Assembly: GCA_022836615.1 (NCBI GenBank)
Contig: MU405311.1
Location: 81,561 to 145,560, forward strand
Length of the DNA stretch: 64,000 bases
Reading direction: 5' to 3'
Source of the DNA: Annulohypoxylon bovei var. microspora
Lineage: Eukaryota > Ascomycota > Sordariomycetes > Xylariales > Hypoxylaceae
The stretch's first letter is position 1. Each line of letters starts with the position of its first letter. Position numbers and translations under genes: made by a program. Positions 55,518 through 64,000 of the stretch are shown here, piece after piece. The notes beneath the pieces were generated by a model. That model had not been told where the DNA came from and made no database searches. It was given only the letters and a program-made list of their open reading frames with translations.

Positions 55518-57175
55518 GTCTACCGAACGGACCTGGCTTAAATCCGTATCCCGAGTCGGAGATGAGGCGGGACCTTAAGCAAGTCAATGCCAATGCCTAT
55601 CATTGACTCTCCTAATGATGATTAAGCCGGCTCCAAGGATTTTGGTGACGACGGTTTGAATCTTTTGTAAAGTTTGTTTAAAATTCTCTTCATCAAATAC
55701 GGCTTAGAGACAAAAATAGTGTGTGAGGTAATGACTGAACGAAGTAATGAGGTAATGAGGTAATGCGGTAATGCGAAATGACTAGGCTGCCTAAAGCCAC
55801 CGCGTCTTTAGTGTGGGAGGGTCAAGATGTCCGTTGATTGTAGCCCTGAGTAGTAGGGGCTAGAACGGCGGTGGGACGGTGGAACGGTAGAACGGTAGAA
55901 CGCTATGGTACTGTAAATCTAAGTCTGTGACCTTCTTGTGAGTACTTTGACTCTGTCAGATTCCTTGAAGTGGTGGGGGTTTATGCTTGCTCAGGATCAG
56001 GCTCGGGATCGGACTCTGGGGATCGGACTCTAGAGCCTTACAGGCCAGATACCCTAGATACCTAACTGGGTAAGTTAATGCCTGAGAAGTTAGAACAATG
56101 AGATGGGGAGGCTTGAGAGGCTTGACAGTCCAGGTTCCAGAAATCAAAATCGAACGCATGCAGTTCCAAGTTCTTCGGGATTCCTTTGACCTTTGTAAGC
56201 ACATGCAAAACTTCCATATACGCACCTAATAAGTATGTACTTTTTATCTCTTATGCAACTTAAACACCACCTGGACACTTCGATTTACCTAGTAGGTTAG
56301 TTTAGTTTACTTAGTTTAGTTGTTTGGTTGTTTGGTTGGTGTCTAATAACTTCGGAAGGTTTTTGTAAGAAATGAAATTTAAGAAACCTTCCGAGTTACC
56401 TGGGTACCTGATGATGATGATGGGCATAAGATGCACCTGCTGCACGCACGGAATGGTTTGATCCGATCATAAACTTTTTGCTAGATGGTTCCATCCCATT
56501 GCACTTTCCAAGAATCTATGTACATACCGCGTAGCCTCCCGCGTATCCGTACATAATTCACAGGAATGTACCTGTGCAACATTGAGAATATTCAACATTA
56601 TTTCATAGGCTTATCATAATCTGGGGTGGACCAGATGATAAGCCCTATCAGATCAATTGATCTTCAATGATTTTTTTTTACTGAGCCACTCAGCCACATA
56701 CCGGTACCTGAAGTTTAAAGCAGTCGTGCAGTCTTGCAGTGTTATTCTATTCCAACCAATAGACGTTCACTCAATTAGGGTGACGAACTTCGAACCAATC
56801 AAATCAAGAACGATGTCGGAGTTGTACATACTACAATTGGTGAAAGCTAAAAGCTAAAAAGGAAAAAAGAAAAAGAAGAAAAATAATCACAAACTTTTCA
56901 ATTATTCTCTCATGAGCTGTCCTTGAGACTAAACGACGTTTACTCTCTTCCTAGAAGGATCAATTGGTCCAGACTAGATGAAGATAGGCGTCGTTGATTT
57001 CAATGTTGCCATGTCATTAAGGTGATAATAGATCGGCCGCCCTCAAAATGCGTCGCTGCATAGTAGGTCAACTTATACCAGATGAAATCGCTAGTTGAAT
57101 GATGAATAACTTATAAATATCATGAACAGGCAAGATCACTAGCGGCTAGGGTTGCATTCGCAGCTCGTAGTCATC
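55518..57175. other. Intergenic, rich in short tandem repeats
   Basis: 1.7 kb between the regulator and LYS4. Several different short direct repeats occur: GAGGTAAT/GCGGTAAT around 55747-55780, GGAACGGTA/GGTAGAAC around 55869-55900, GGGATCGGACTCT duplicated at 56004-56031, and TTAGTTTAGTT/TTGTTTGG runs at 56291-56340. No gene was supported; it should carry both divergent promoters. Confidence 0.5.
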
Positions 57176-57202
57176 ATGGCGCCTCACCCTCATCTTTCAT
57201 GA
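57176..57202 (+). promoter_or_regulatory. Upstream ORF overlapping the LYS4 start by ATGA
   Basis: An eight-codon reading frame, ATG GCG CCT CAC ... TCA TGA, encodes MAPHPHLS. Its stop TGA (57200-57202) overlaps the main ATG (57199-57201) in the string ATGA. The uORF ATG has a favourable context (ATCATGG). Such an arrangement would force leaky scanning or termination-coupled reinitiation. Whether it lies in the mRNA leader is not known. Confidence 0.5.
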
Positions 57203-59463
57203 CACGGCGGCCGCTAACCCGCTCGTTCACTACTACCTCTCGGTATCGACAGAACGCATTTCACTCTCAGCTGGAAGATCCTGCTTCTTCGGCCATTCTT
57301 TCGTCCTTCAAAACGGCCACTCAAACACCACAAACCCTAACTGAGAAGATAGTGCAAAGATATTCGGTAGGCCTCGCGGCAGGGAAGAAGGTGAAGGCAG
57401 GCGACTATGTTACTCTCTCTCCTCACCACTGTATGACACACGACAACTCTTGGCCTGTTGCTCTGAAATTCATGTCCATTGGAGCTTCTAAGATTCATGA
57501 CAACAAGCAAATTGTCATGACCCTCGACCATGACGTGCAAAATAAGAGCGAGACCAATCTGAAGAAGTATCAACAGATCGAGAACTTTGCCAAGCAGCAC
57601 GGAGTCGACTTTTACCCTGCTGGAAGAGGCATTGGTCACCAAATAATGGTCGAGGAGGGCTATGCGTGGCCCGGCACCGTGACGGTTGCTTCGGATAGCC
57701 ACAGCAACATGTACGGGGGTGTAGGATGTCTGGGCACTCCGATGGTTCGGACCGACGCAGCTAGCATATGGGCTACTGGCAAGACCTGGTGGCAGATTCC
57801 TCCTATCGCCAAAGTAACCTTTACCGGAATCCTGCCGCCAGGCGTCACCGGAAAGGATGTTATCGTCGCCTTATGTGGTCTCTTCAATAACGACGATGTC
57901 CTAAACCACGCAATCGAATTCACCGGATCTGAAGAAACTATGTTCAGTATACCGGTTGACGATCGACTCACGATCGCTAATATGACTACGGAATGGGGTG
58001 CTCTTACTGGACTCTTCCCCATCGATTCTGTCTTGCAATCGTGGTTGCGAGCCAGGGCTACCGTATCGGCTGTGCTGGGCGATGGTGTTACGTTGAACCA
58101 ATTCGCCCACACGAGAATCGACGACCTGATCCAAAACCAACTAACTGCTGACGCTGGTGCTACATATGCCAAATCCTTATATTTGAATTTGGCGACTTTA
58201 TCCCCTTTTGTTGCGGGACCAAATTCTGTGAAAGTTGCCACCCCCCTTCGCGATTTGGAGGCTCAGAGTATTAAACTCGACAAAGCCTACCTAGTCTCGT
58301 GCACCAACTCGAGATCCTCGGATATCGCAGCGGCAGCAAGAGTATTTAAGGAGGCTGCCGCTAACGGAATTGAACCGAAGATAGCCCCCGGCGTGAACTT
58401 TTACATCGCTGCTGCGTCTATTCCGGAACAAAAGATGGCTGAGGAGGCTGGCGATTGGCAAGTCCTCTTGGACGCCGGTGCCCAGCCTTTGCCATCAGGC
58501 TGTGGACCTTGCATCGGTCTTGGTACCGGCTTGCTCGAACCAGGTGAAGTCGGTATCAGCGCCAGTAACCGTAATTTCAAGGGACGCATGGGCTCCACAG
58601 ATGCCAAGGCTTACCTTGCAAGTCCCGAAGTCGTCGCGGCTAGCGCATTACAGGGCAAGATTGCCGGTCCTGGTTGGTACCAGAAGCCGGAAGGCGTTGA
58701 GAAGGTCATCATTGGCGAGGGTAATGGCAACTTCGAGCAGGACAAAGCTATAAGTATCGAGGATGCGCTGGAGAAGATTATCGCACAGGCCGATAGTTTA
58801 ATATCCGCGTCCGAACAAAACGTATCCGGCAACGAAACCTCGGGATCTACTGACGACGGCGAAGAGACACTCACGGACATCCTCCCTGGCTTCCCCGAGA
58901 AGGTTGAAGGCGAGATTGTTTTCTGCGATGCCGATAACATCAATACCGATGGAATTTATCCCGGAAAATATACATACCAGGACAACGTGTCCGTCGAGAA
59001 GATGGCCGAGGTTTGCATGGAAAACTACGACAAGAGCTTCCAAGGAATCGCCCGTGCCGGGGACATCCTCGTTTCGGGCTTTAACTTTGGATGCGGTAGC
59101 TCTCGTGAACAGGCCGCTACCGCCATCCTCGCCAAGAAGATTCCTCTCGTCGTTGCAGGAAGCTTCGGCAACATCTTCAGCCGTAACAGCATCAACAACG
59201 CCTTAATGGGCGTCGAGGTACCTAAACTAGTACAGAGGTTGCGCGAGACGTTCCGAACCGCGGGCGAGGAAGGAAACGTGTTGACAAGGCGCACCGGGTG
59301 GAAATTCCTCTGGGACGTTCGGAGGAGCAAGGTCACGGTCGTTGAAGGCGAAGGTGGCCAGACGTGGAGCCAAAAGGTCGGCGAGCTGCCGCCCAATGTG
59401 CAGGAGATCATTGCCCGCGGCGGGCTGGAGAAATGGGTTAAGCACCAGATCTCGTTGGCATAG
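57199..59463 (+). CDS. LYS4: Homoaconitase, mitochondrial
   Basis: A single exon encodes 754 aa. The N-terminus ([21 protein letters not shown]) is Arg/Ser/Thr-rich without acids, a good mitochondrial presequence. The aconitase core follows with [31 protein letters not shown] and the three iron-sulfur cysteines: Cys368 in SCTNSRSSD, and Cys435 and Cys438 in [10 protein letters not shown]. The swivel domain holds [13 protein letters not shown] and [17 protein letters not shown] and DTLSPGT-lacking features fit homoaconitase rather than aconitase, and the length is in the usual range. The enzyme hydrates homoaconitate to homoisocitrate in the alpha-aminoadipate lysine pathway. No intron seen. 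Confidence 0.95.
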   Translation: MTRRPLTRSFTTTSRYRQNAFHSQLEDPASSAILSSFKTATQTPQTLTEKIVQRYSVGLAAGKKVKAGDYVTLSPHHCMTHDNSWPVALKFMSIGASKIHDNKQIVMTLDHDVQNKSETNLKKYQQIENFAKQHGVDFYPAGRGIGHQIMVEEGYAWPGTVTVASDSHSNMYGGVGCLGTPMVRTDAASIWATGKTWWQIPPIAKVTFTGILPPGVTGKDVIVALCGLFNNDDVLNHAIEFTGSEETMFSIPVDDRLTIANMTTEWGALTGLFPIDSVLQSWLRARATVSAVLGDGVTLNQFAHTRIDDLIQNQLTADAGATYAKSLYLNLATLSPFVAGPNSVKVATPLRDLEAQSIKLDKAYLVSCTNSRSSDIAAAARVFKEAAANGIEPKIAPGVNFYIAAASIPEQKMAEEAGDWQVLLDAGAQPLPSGCGPCIGLGTGLLEPGEVGISASNRNFKGRMGSTDAKAYLASPEVVAASALQGKIAGPGWYQKPEGVEKVIIGEGNGNFEQDKAISIEDALEKIIAQADSLISASEQNVSGNETSGSTDDGEETLTDILPGFPEKVEGEIVFCDADNINTDGIYPGKYTYQDNVSVEKMAEVCMENYDKSFQGIARAGDILVSGFNFGCGSSREQAATAILAKKIPLVVAGSFGNIFSRNSINNALMGVEVPKLVQRLRETFRTAGEEGNVLTRRTGWKFLWDVRRSKVTVVEGEGGQTWSQKVGELPPNVQEIIARGGLEKWVKHQISLA

Positions 59464-60194
59464 ACATAAAAGCCGCCATTGTACATACATTTGTGGATTT
59501 GTAAAAGCAGTAAAACAGGATTGCCTACGCATTTGGGTCAACACATAATTGCCTAGGTACCTAAGGCCTATCTATGCCTGTGACTTGAAGAACTAGACAC
59601 ACTCCACCGTCACTAACATAAATATGTCCTTTCAATTACGCGCCGTACTCGCTGCCTGGGTATTAAACTAACCTTGTCGAAGTGAGGCCAGTTTATTATT
59701 TGCAAGCTGAATACGAATACCTCTAGGACTACGGCCAGTTAATTCTTTACAATAACTAAAAATAACACAAAATAGTACCTAGTTAATAGGTAACTACTCA
59801 CAAGCGGAATACCGCCATACACACAAACAGCCTCATCAAAGTCTAGGGTCACTAGGGGTTCAGTTTAATGGTTTACGTTTCTTAGTCTTATCACATTAGC
59901 TATTATCTAGTAAAAACGTGATCATCTCATCATACCATCAGCAATGGGGGTTGGAATGGGTTTAGCTTCAACTCATTCCCCTTCAATGCTTCTTCATTCA
60001 TTCATCATACATATAACGCCATCTCATCTCTGCGTTGCAGCGCCTAAAATTCGGCAATCAACAGAATCTGGCGGGTATATCCGATCTATAACCGACCTCC
60101 CTAAGCCCCGGTAAACACCGCAATACCTGCTGAACCAGACGCCTAATCCCAACAGTGTTATTCATCTAATGCCGTGATGCCGTGATGGCGGGGG
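59464..60194. other. Convergent spacer LYS4/SEC59
   Basis: 731 bp of 3' flanking DNA with a CCTAGGTACCTAAGG palindrome at 59552-59566. No gene seen. Confidence 0.5.
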
Positions 60195-62969
60195 TTAAAT
60201 GCCAAGGCTCTTCACGCAAGTCCACAGGACCACGGGCACGATGACATTATCATTTCCACCGGTTAGGACCGCCTCCGTGAGGCTGGCGGTGGCAGCGCAC
60301 ACACCCATCTTCTGAGTTGCCGTGCTCCACGAGTCGGAGCTGCCATTCGTCGACAGCCACCCACCCGCGTGCAGCCATACACGTGCCGCGGTGAGCCCGA
60401 CGAAGACAGCAAGTACAAAAGCTACGCTCCCTTCGAGACTCTTGCCGCCGCCCCATAGCCATTTTCTTTGTCCGTAACGTCGTCCGATCAGGGAAGCAGC
60501 CGCGTCGCCAAGACCTACGCACACGACCCCTGATACCATGCTAACTTCCCTAGTGGGCAGCTCCCAGCCTTCTAGAAATCCGGTTCCGGCGCGCGGGAGT
60601 GAGCCTAACGACAGCCACAGAGGAATGGCGCATCCAATGAGGAGGAATATATGAGAGATGACAACCGGTCCCCTGAGATCTCGTCCGTCGACGTACGGGG
60701 CGAGGAAGGAAGCCAGGGGCTTCGATAACGGCGGAAGTTGACTCGCCCGAAGGAGGTCGAGGAGAAGGAAAACGGCGAGGACGATGGATAATGCCAAGGC
60801 CGCAAACGCGGGATCGATATACGTCGCTGGCAGAAACATGGCGACCATCATGAAATGGAAGACCTTTCGCCGCGTATCTACCTCAAAGATGGGCGATAAC
60901 CGAAAAATGACTATTAGCCCAATCACAATGACACACACACAATACGCGCTTAAGACAAGCCGGGTATTGGCCTGGCCAAGATATAATTGACGAAGACGAT
61001 CAACCCAGCCTACGGGGCCGAAGTATCCGAGTTCGTCCGTAGGCCTCGGAGGAAGACATATCCACCGTTCTAGATTGTGACTGACAACCTCCCACCGGAA
61101 GCGCGGCAAATCCCCAAATAGATAACCCAGAGCCCACCCCACAGGCTCATAGCCGTGAAGCGCCTCTTCCTCAACAACCTTTTTTATGCCGATAAAAGGA
61201 AACGGGAGGAATATAGTGCCTACGATACAAACGTAAACGTAAGCAGCGTAGATCCATTTCCGAGTTGTGGCCTGCTCCTGAGTAAGTGAGAAGAACGCAC
61301 GAACGGAGTAGGAAGCTGTCCGTTTCCTTCGGCCGGATGGAGTGTGAGTATGAGATTTGCGCGATGCGCTGTCCACGCTAGGTAGCGTGTGTCGGCGGAG
61401 AGGTGTGGACCCAGGTTTCGTTTCCGTACTATTGGATGGAACTCTATGCCCTACGTTCCTGGTGAGAAGTGAATTTCCCTCGGTCCCAGTAGGGTTGGCT
61501 CCATCGCACATAGTGCTAACGCGGAGAGGACCTTTAGAAGTTATAGATCCCGGACCGTCACTATCTTCATGATCATCAAAGGCCTCGCACGAACTGCAAG
61601 ACGAACTATCCACGGGCGCATGGAATAAATCATGCCTCACCCTTCTCCACGACATGATACTGGAAAAAAAGGTAGAAGTCGGCTTAGATGGGGTAGCTGT
61701 CCTCCTAAAACGCCACTTGGGTACACGAGCCAATGAGATTCCCCACTTGATCGGCTGGCTGCATGAGACCAGAATATCAAGTCCTCCTACCCAAAGCATC
61801 GATTTTAGAATCACCGCTTGTGGGGAGGAGGAAAGAAATAGGAGACCAATAAGTGAGACAGATAACAATTGTAGCTCAGCTGTGAGGAGACTAGTGGTAG
61901 TTAGAGTGTGTAACACCAAGCAGAGACTCCGATGTAGGGGGTATAATAGAGTCGTGGTTTCGAGAGAAATAGACGCCGGAAAGGAGTTTGCTCCGTCAGC
62001 ATTCGTCCAAGTGATGCTCGTAATGCTCGATTTTCCGGAGCTTACACTCAAAAATAGGGGTACGCACGAGAGCGCCCAATGCAACGGATCGTATCCCAGA
62101 TCAACGTTTGAAGTGGTGGGTATTAAACTTGGTGGCAAGGAACAGAGGGCAAGTATTATGCTCGGTAACACTACCGCTTCATTATCAACGGCAAGGAGCA
62201 ACGAGACAATGATGGTTATGGCGGGTGGGTAGAAAAGAGGTGCTGGGTCGAAAGAAGACGGTATGTGTATCGGTATCTTCCTCGAGGGCGTCCGGTGACA
62301 GTATGCCCATATCACCAGTCGCAAGGGGTAAAGAAAGACCAGAAACGCTGGCACTCCTAGCCAAGCGTAAAGTTCTATATCTCTATTAGCGACATTGGTT
62401 GAGCAGCTGGGTTATAAATGCTTACCTCGATTCCATCTATGTATTATGGGTTGAACATGGGTATTGGTATGAAGTACAACACCGAGAAATGTGATGATGA
62501 ACAATTCGGTAGAGCGGCGGACAATCTCCTTCCTCCTCCGCACTCTATCAGCAGGGCTACATGGCCTTTTGCCCGGGTGAGGTTCTTTTTTCAAGTTATG
62601 GAATAGTCTTCGACCTTCTTCCTCAAGGATGGCGGGGGAGGGTATCGGCGTGGCAGTCCCCGACAAGACCTCATTGCGCCCTCGTAATCCCTTTCGCAAC
62701 CTTCTAGGTGCTGGCAAACCTTTGAGGAAGTGTTCATCGTCGGCCTCGGTGCCACTATCGCTACTTTGACTGATTTCTCTCGAGGTGCTGTGCGATGCAG
62801 GCGGGGTATCGAGGCTGCGTCTTGTCAAGGACTTGTATACGAAGGGATCGGATATGTCGGATGGGTCGAGCAGGTCTGAGTTCTGGTGATGATATGGATG
62901 CGGAGATCGTGAGAGCAGTCTCAATGTATCATGGTCAGACGGGTCGAGGTGCTCAGGGTGCTCAGGCAT
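60195..62969 (-). CDS. SEC59: Dolichol kinase (Sec59/DOLK)
   Basis: Exons 62969-62426 and 62356-60195 (intron 62357-62425, 69 bp, phase 1) encode 901 aa. The first exon is a hydrophilic N-terminus of about 150 residues (LDPSDHDTLR, TPIPSPAILEEEG) ending at the first membrane segment (LFIITFLGVVLH). The second encodes many membrane helices with a Ser-rich loop between them. The conserved dolichol-kinase C-terminus has RRKVFHFMMVAMFLP, DGRDLRGPVVISHIFLL, CVGLGDAAASLIGRRYG and KSLEGSVAF, with EAVLTGGNDNVIVPV near the end. It phosphorylates dolichol with CTP at the ER, feeding N-glycosylation, O-mannosylation and GPI synthesis. It is larger than yeast Sec59 (about 520 aa) because of the N-terminal extension and central loop. 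Convergent with LYS4. Confidence 0.92.
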
Positions 62970-63462
62970 TATCGAGACCCAGTGGTCGGAATTTGAAAAG
63001 CACCGAAGGCGCGTAATTGGAAGCTGAAGAAAATCATATAATCCCAGTCGGTTCCTTTTCCGTCATGTTCTGGGGCGGTGCAGGTAGACTGTTGGTAATA
63101 ACGGTTTAGACGGACAAAATGGTGAATTGCGACGATAGCTGGATACGTAGTATGTAGAGATCTGATCTGCGACGGCTGGACGGGTAGTGAATGGTTGAGA
63201 TTTTCTGATCTGTGCCTAGGTAAATTCCATTAAGGTGATCAGTGCGGTTGCGGATTCCAATGTTATTTTTCGAGTTAAGTTCCAAACGTTAATTGGATAT
63301 TCACATGTCTTTTTTTGGTTCCTGTCGTAAGCAGGAAGGTACGTACTTCAATGTTCACTACCTACACTGTACCTTTACATGCATAGATTCGTCAAATCGT
63401 GTGGTTGGTGGGTAACGGCTTACGTATATATCTAGGTACCTAAGTACCTATCTATACCTCGC
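62970..63462. other. Upstream region of SEC59
   Basis: The SEC59 promoter region; a TAGGTACCTAAGTACCTATCTA cluster-type motif sits at about 63433-63452 next to the inverted-repeat element. Confidence 0.5.
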
Positions 63463-63751
63463 CCCCCTGAAATAATGTTAGTACGAATTGCAAAAGTGAC
63501 TTTATCAACCACCTATGATATGAGTATCACACCAGGTTTCAATCTCAAATAAAGTAACGAAATCTCATCCTTAAAACATATAGTTTTTTTTATAAAATAG
63601 ATTATACTTCACTACCCTTTCTTTCCATTACGAACAAATTTAAAAAAAATTTAATGTTTCAAAAATACGTTTCGAAGCCTTGCTTGCTACTTGGGTACCC
63701 TGGTGTAAATCTGTATCAAAATAAGGTTCGTACTAACATTATTTCAGGGGG
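63463..63751. mobile_element. 289-bp MITE-like element with perfect 25-bp terminal inverted repeats
   Basis: The left end (63463-63487) begins CCCCCTGAAATAATG and ends GTACGAA. The right end (63727-63751) is its exact reverse complement, starting TTCGTAC and ending TTTCAGGGGG. The 239 bp between are AT-rich and non-coding. Size, AT-richness and perfect terminal inverted repeats fit a miniature inverted-repeat transposable element. I see no convincing target-site duplication: the flanks are CTCGC on the left and TAGAC on the right. No transposase is encoded. It sits in AT-rich DNA upstream of SEC59. Confidence 0.7.
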
Positions 63752-64000
63752 TAGACTGTAAGAGGATTGAACTTTAAACTTGATGGATCTTTAAATTTTA
63801 GTAGAGATGACTTGTCAATAAATTTTGACTCTATGAGCAATTGCAGGAAGCAGCAAGCTATCCCCACGACCGCCAGACATGGGTCCAAAAAGCATCCACT
63901 GAAATCAGCCCTTTTAGCCAATTAAAAGGCAGTTTACGAGAAACTAAACATGGTATAAAGTAATTAACCAATCACATTCAACGTTTATGCTTTCCCCATG
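63752..64000. other. AT-rich DNA to the window edge
   Basis: A 60-codon minus-strand frame (63739-63921) overlaps the right inverted repeat and has no recognisable motif. No gene is supported. Confidence 0.4.

Noticed and set aside
63739..63921. 60-codon frame beside the inverted-repeat element as a transposase remnant
   Set aside because: No DDE/DDD or helix-turn-helix motif can be seen, and it runs into the inverted repeat itself.
1..64000. CRISPR arrays, prokaryotic operons, or a secondary-metabolite gene cluster
   Set aside because: No regularly spaced repeats, no polycistronic packing, and no polyketide synthase, NRPS or terpene synthase motifs in any frame. The regulator-pump pair alone is not a cluster.

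Overview
This is a stretch of nuclear DNA from a filamentous ascomycete (Pezizomycotina), most likely a Sordariomycete. The evidence is eukaryotic gene structure with many short (about 50-80 bp) GT...AG introns carrying CTAAC/CTAAT-type branch sites, a nuclear intron-bearing tRNA, a Zn2Cys6 transcription factor, homoaconitase of the fungal lysine pathway, and Pezizomycotina-type versions of Pfa3, Ytm1, Alb1 and Tfc3. The class and order are inferences from protein resemblance. I worked splice sites out by hand from reading frame and consensus, and give exon coordinates for every spliced gene.

Layout. 0-2.3 kb: degenerate DNA with a broken retrotransposon gag-like relic. 2.3-10.7 kb: palmitoyltransferase PFA3 (-), a secreted GH7 cellulase (-), a five-finger C2HC/C2H2 protein (-) and a tail-anchored UBE2J-type E2 (+). 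10.9 kb: an intron-containing tRNA-His. 11.7-40.1 kb: a dense housekeeping block: TFIIIC subunit TFC3 (-), Pol delta subunit POL31 (-) divergent from YTM1 (+), a DEDDy exonuclease (-) divergent from the six-exon LSM5 (+), RPB11 (-), a membrane-anchored deubiquitinase (-) divergent from ALB1 (+), spliceosomal MFAP1 (+), Pol alpha B-subunit POL12 (-) divergent from a Sec14-like protein (+), TRAPP subunit TRS31 (+) and a small conserved-looking protein whose first exon is probably just ATG (-).

40.1-49.7 kb is gene-sparse: two small secreted cysteine-rich proteins (-) that share cysteine spacing and intron position, then two small single-pass membrane proteins. 49.7-55.5 kb is a Zn2Cys6 regulator plus MFS exporter pair (both -). 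57.2-63 kb holds LYS4 (+, with a short upstream ORF overlapping its ATG) convergent with dolichol kinase SEC59 (-). The window ends in AT-rich DNA with a 289-bp element bounded by perfect 25-bp inverted repeats.

How the genes work together: most of the window serves nuclear information processing (Pol alpha and Pol delta B-subunits, Pol II subunit, TFIIIC, LSm ring, B-complex splicing factor, 60S assembly factors Ytm1 and Alb1) and secretory/membrane traffic (Sec59, TRAPP, Pfa3, ER-type E2). Accessory functions sit in the gene-sparse part: the secreted cysteine-rich pair and the regulator-exporter pair. No prokaryotic-type system, CRISPR array or secondary-metabolite core enzyme was seen. The most distinctive observations are the paired secreted proteins, the small inverted-repeat element, the LYS4 uORF and the one-codon exon.
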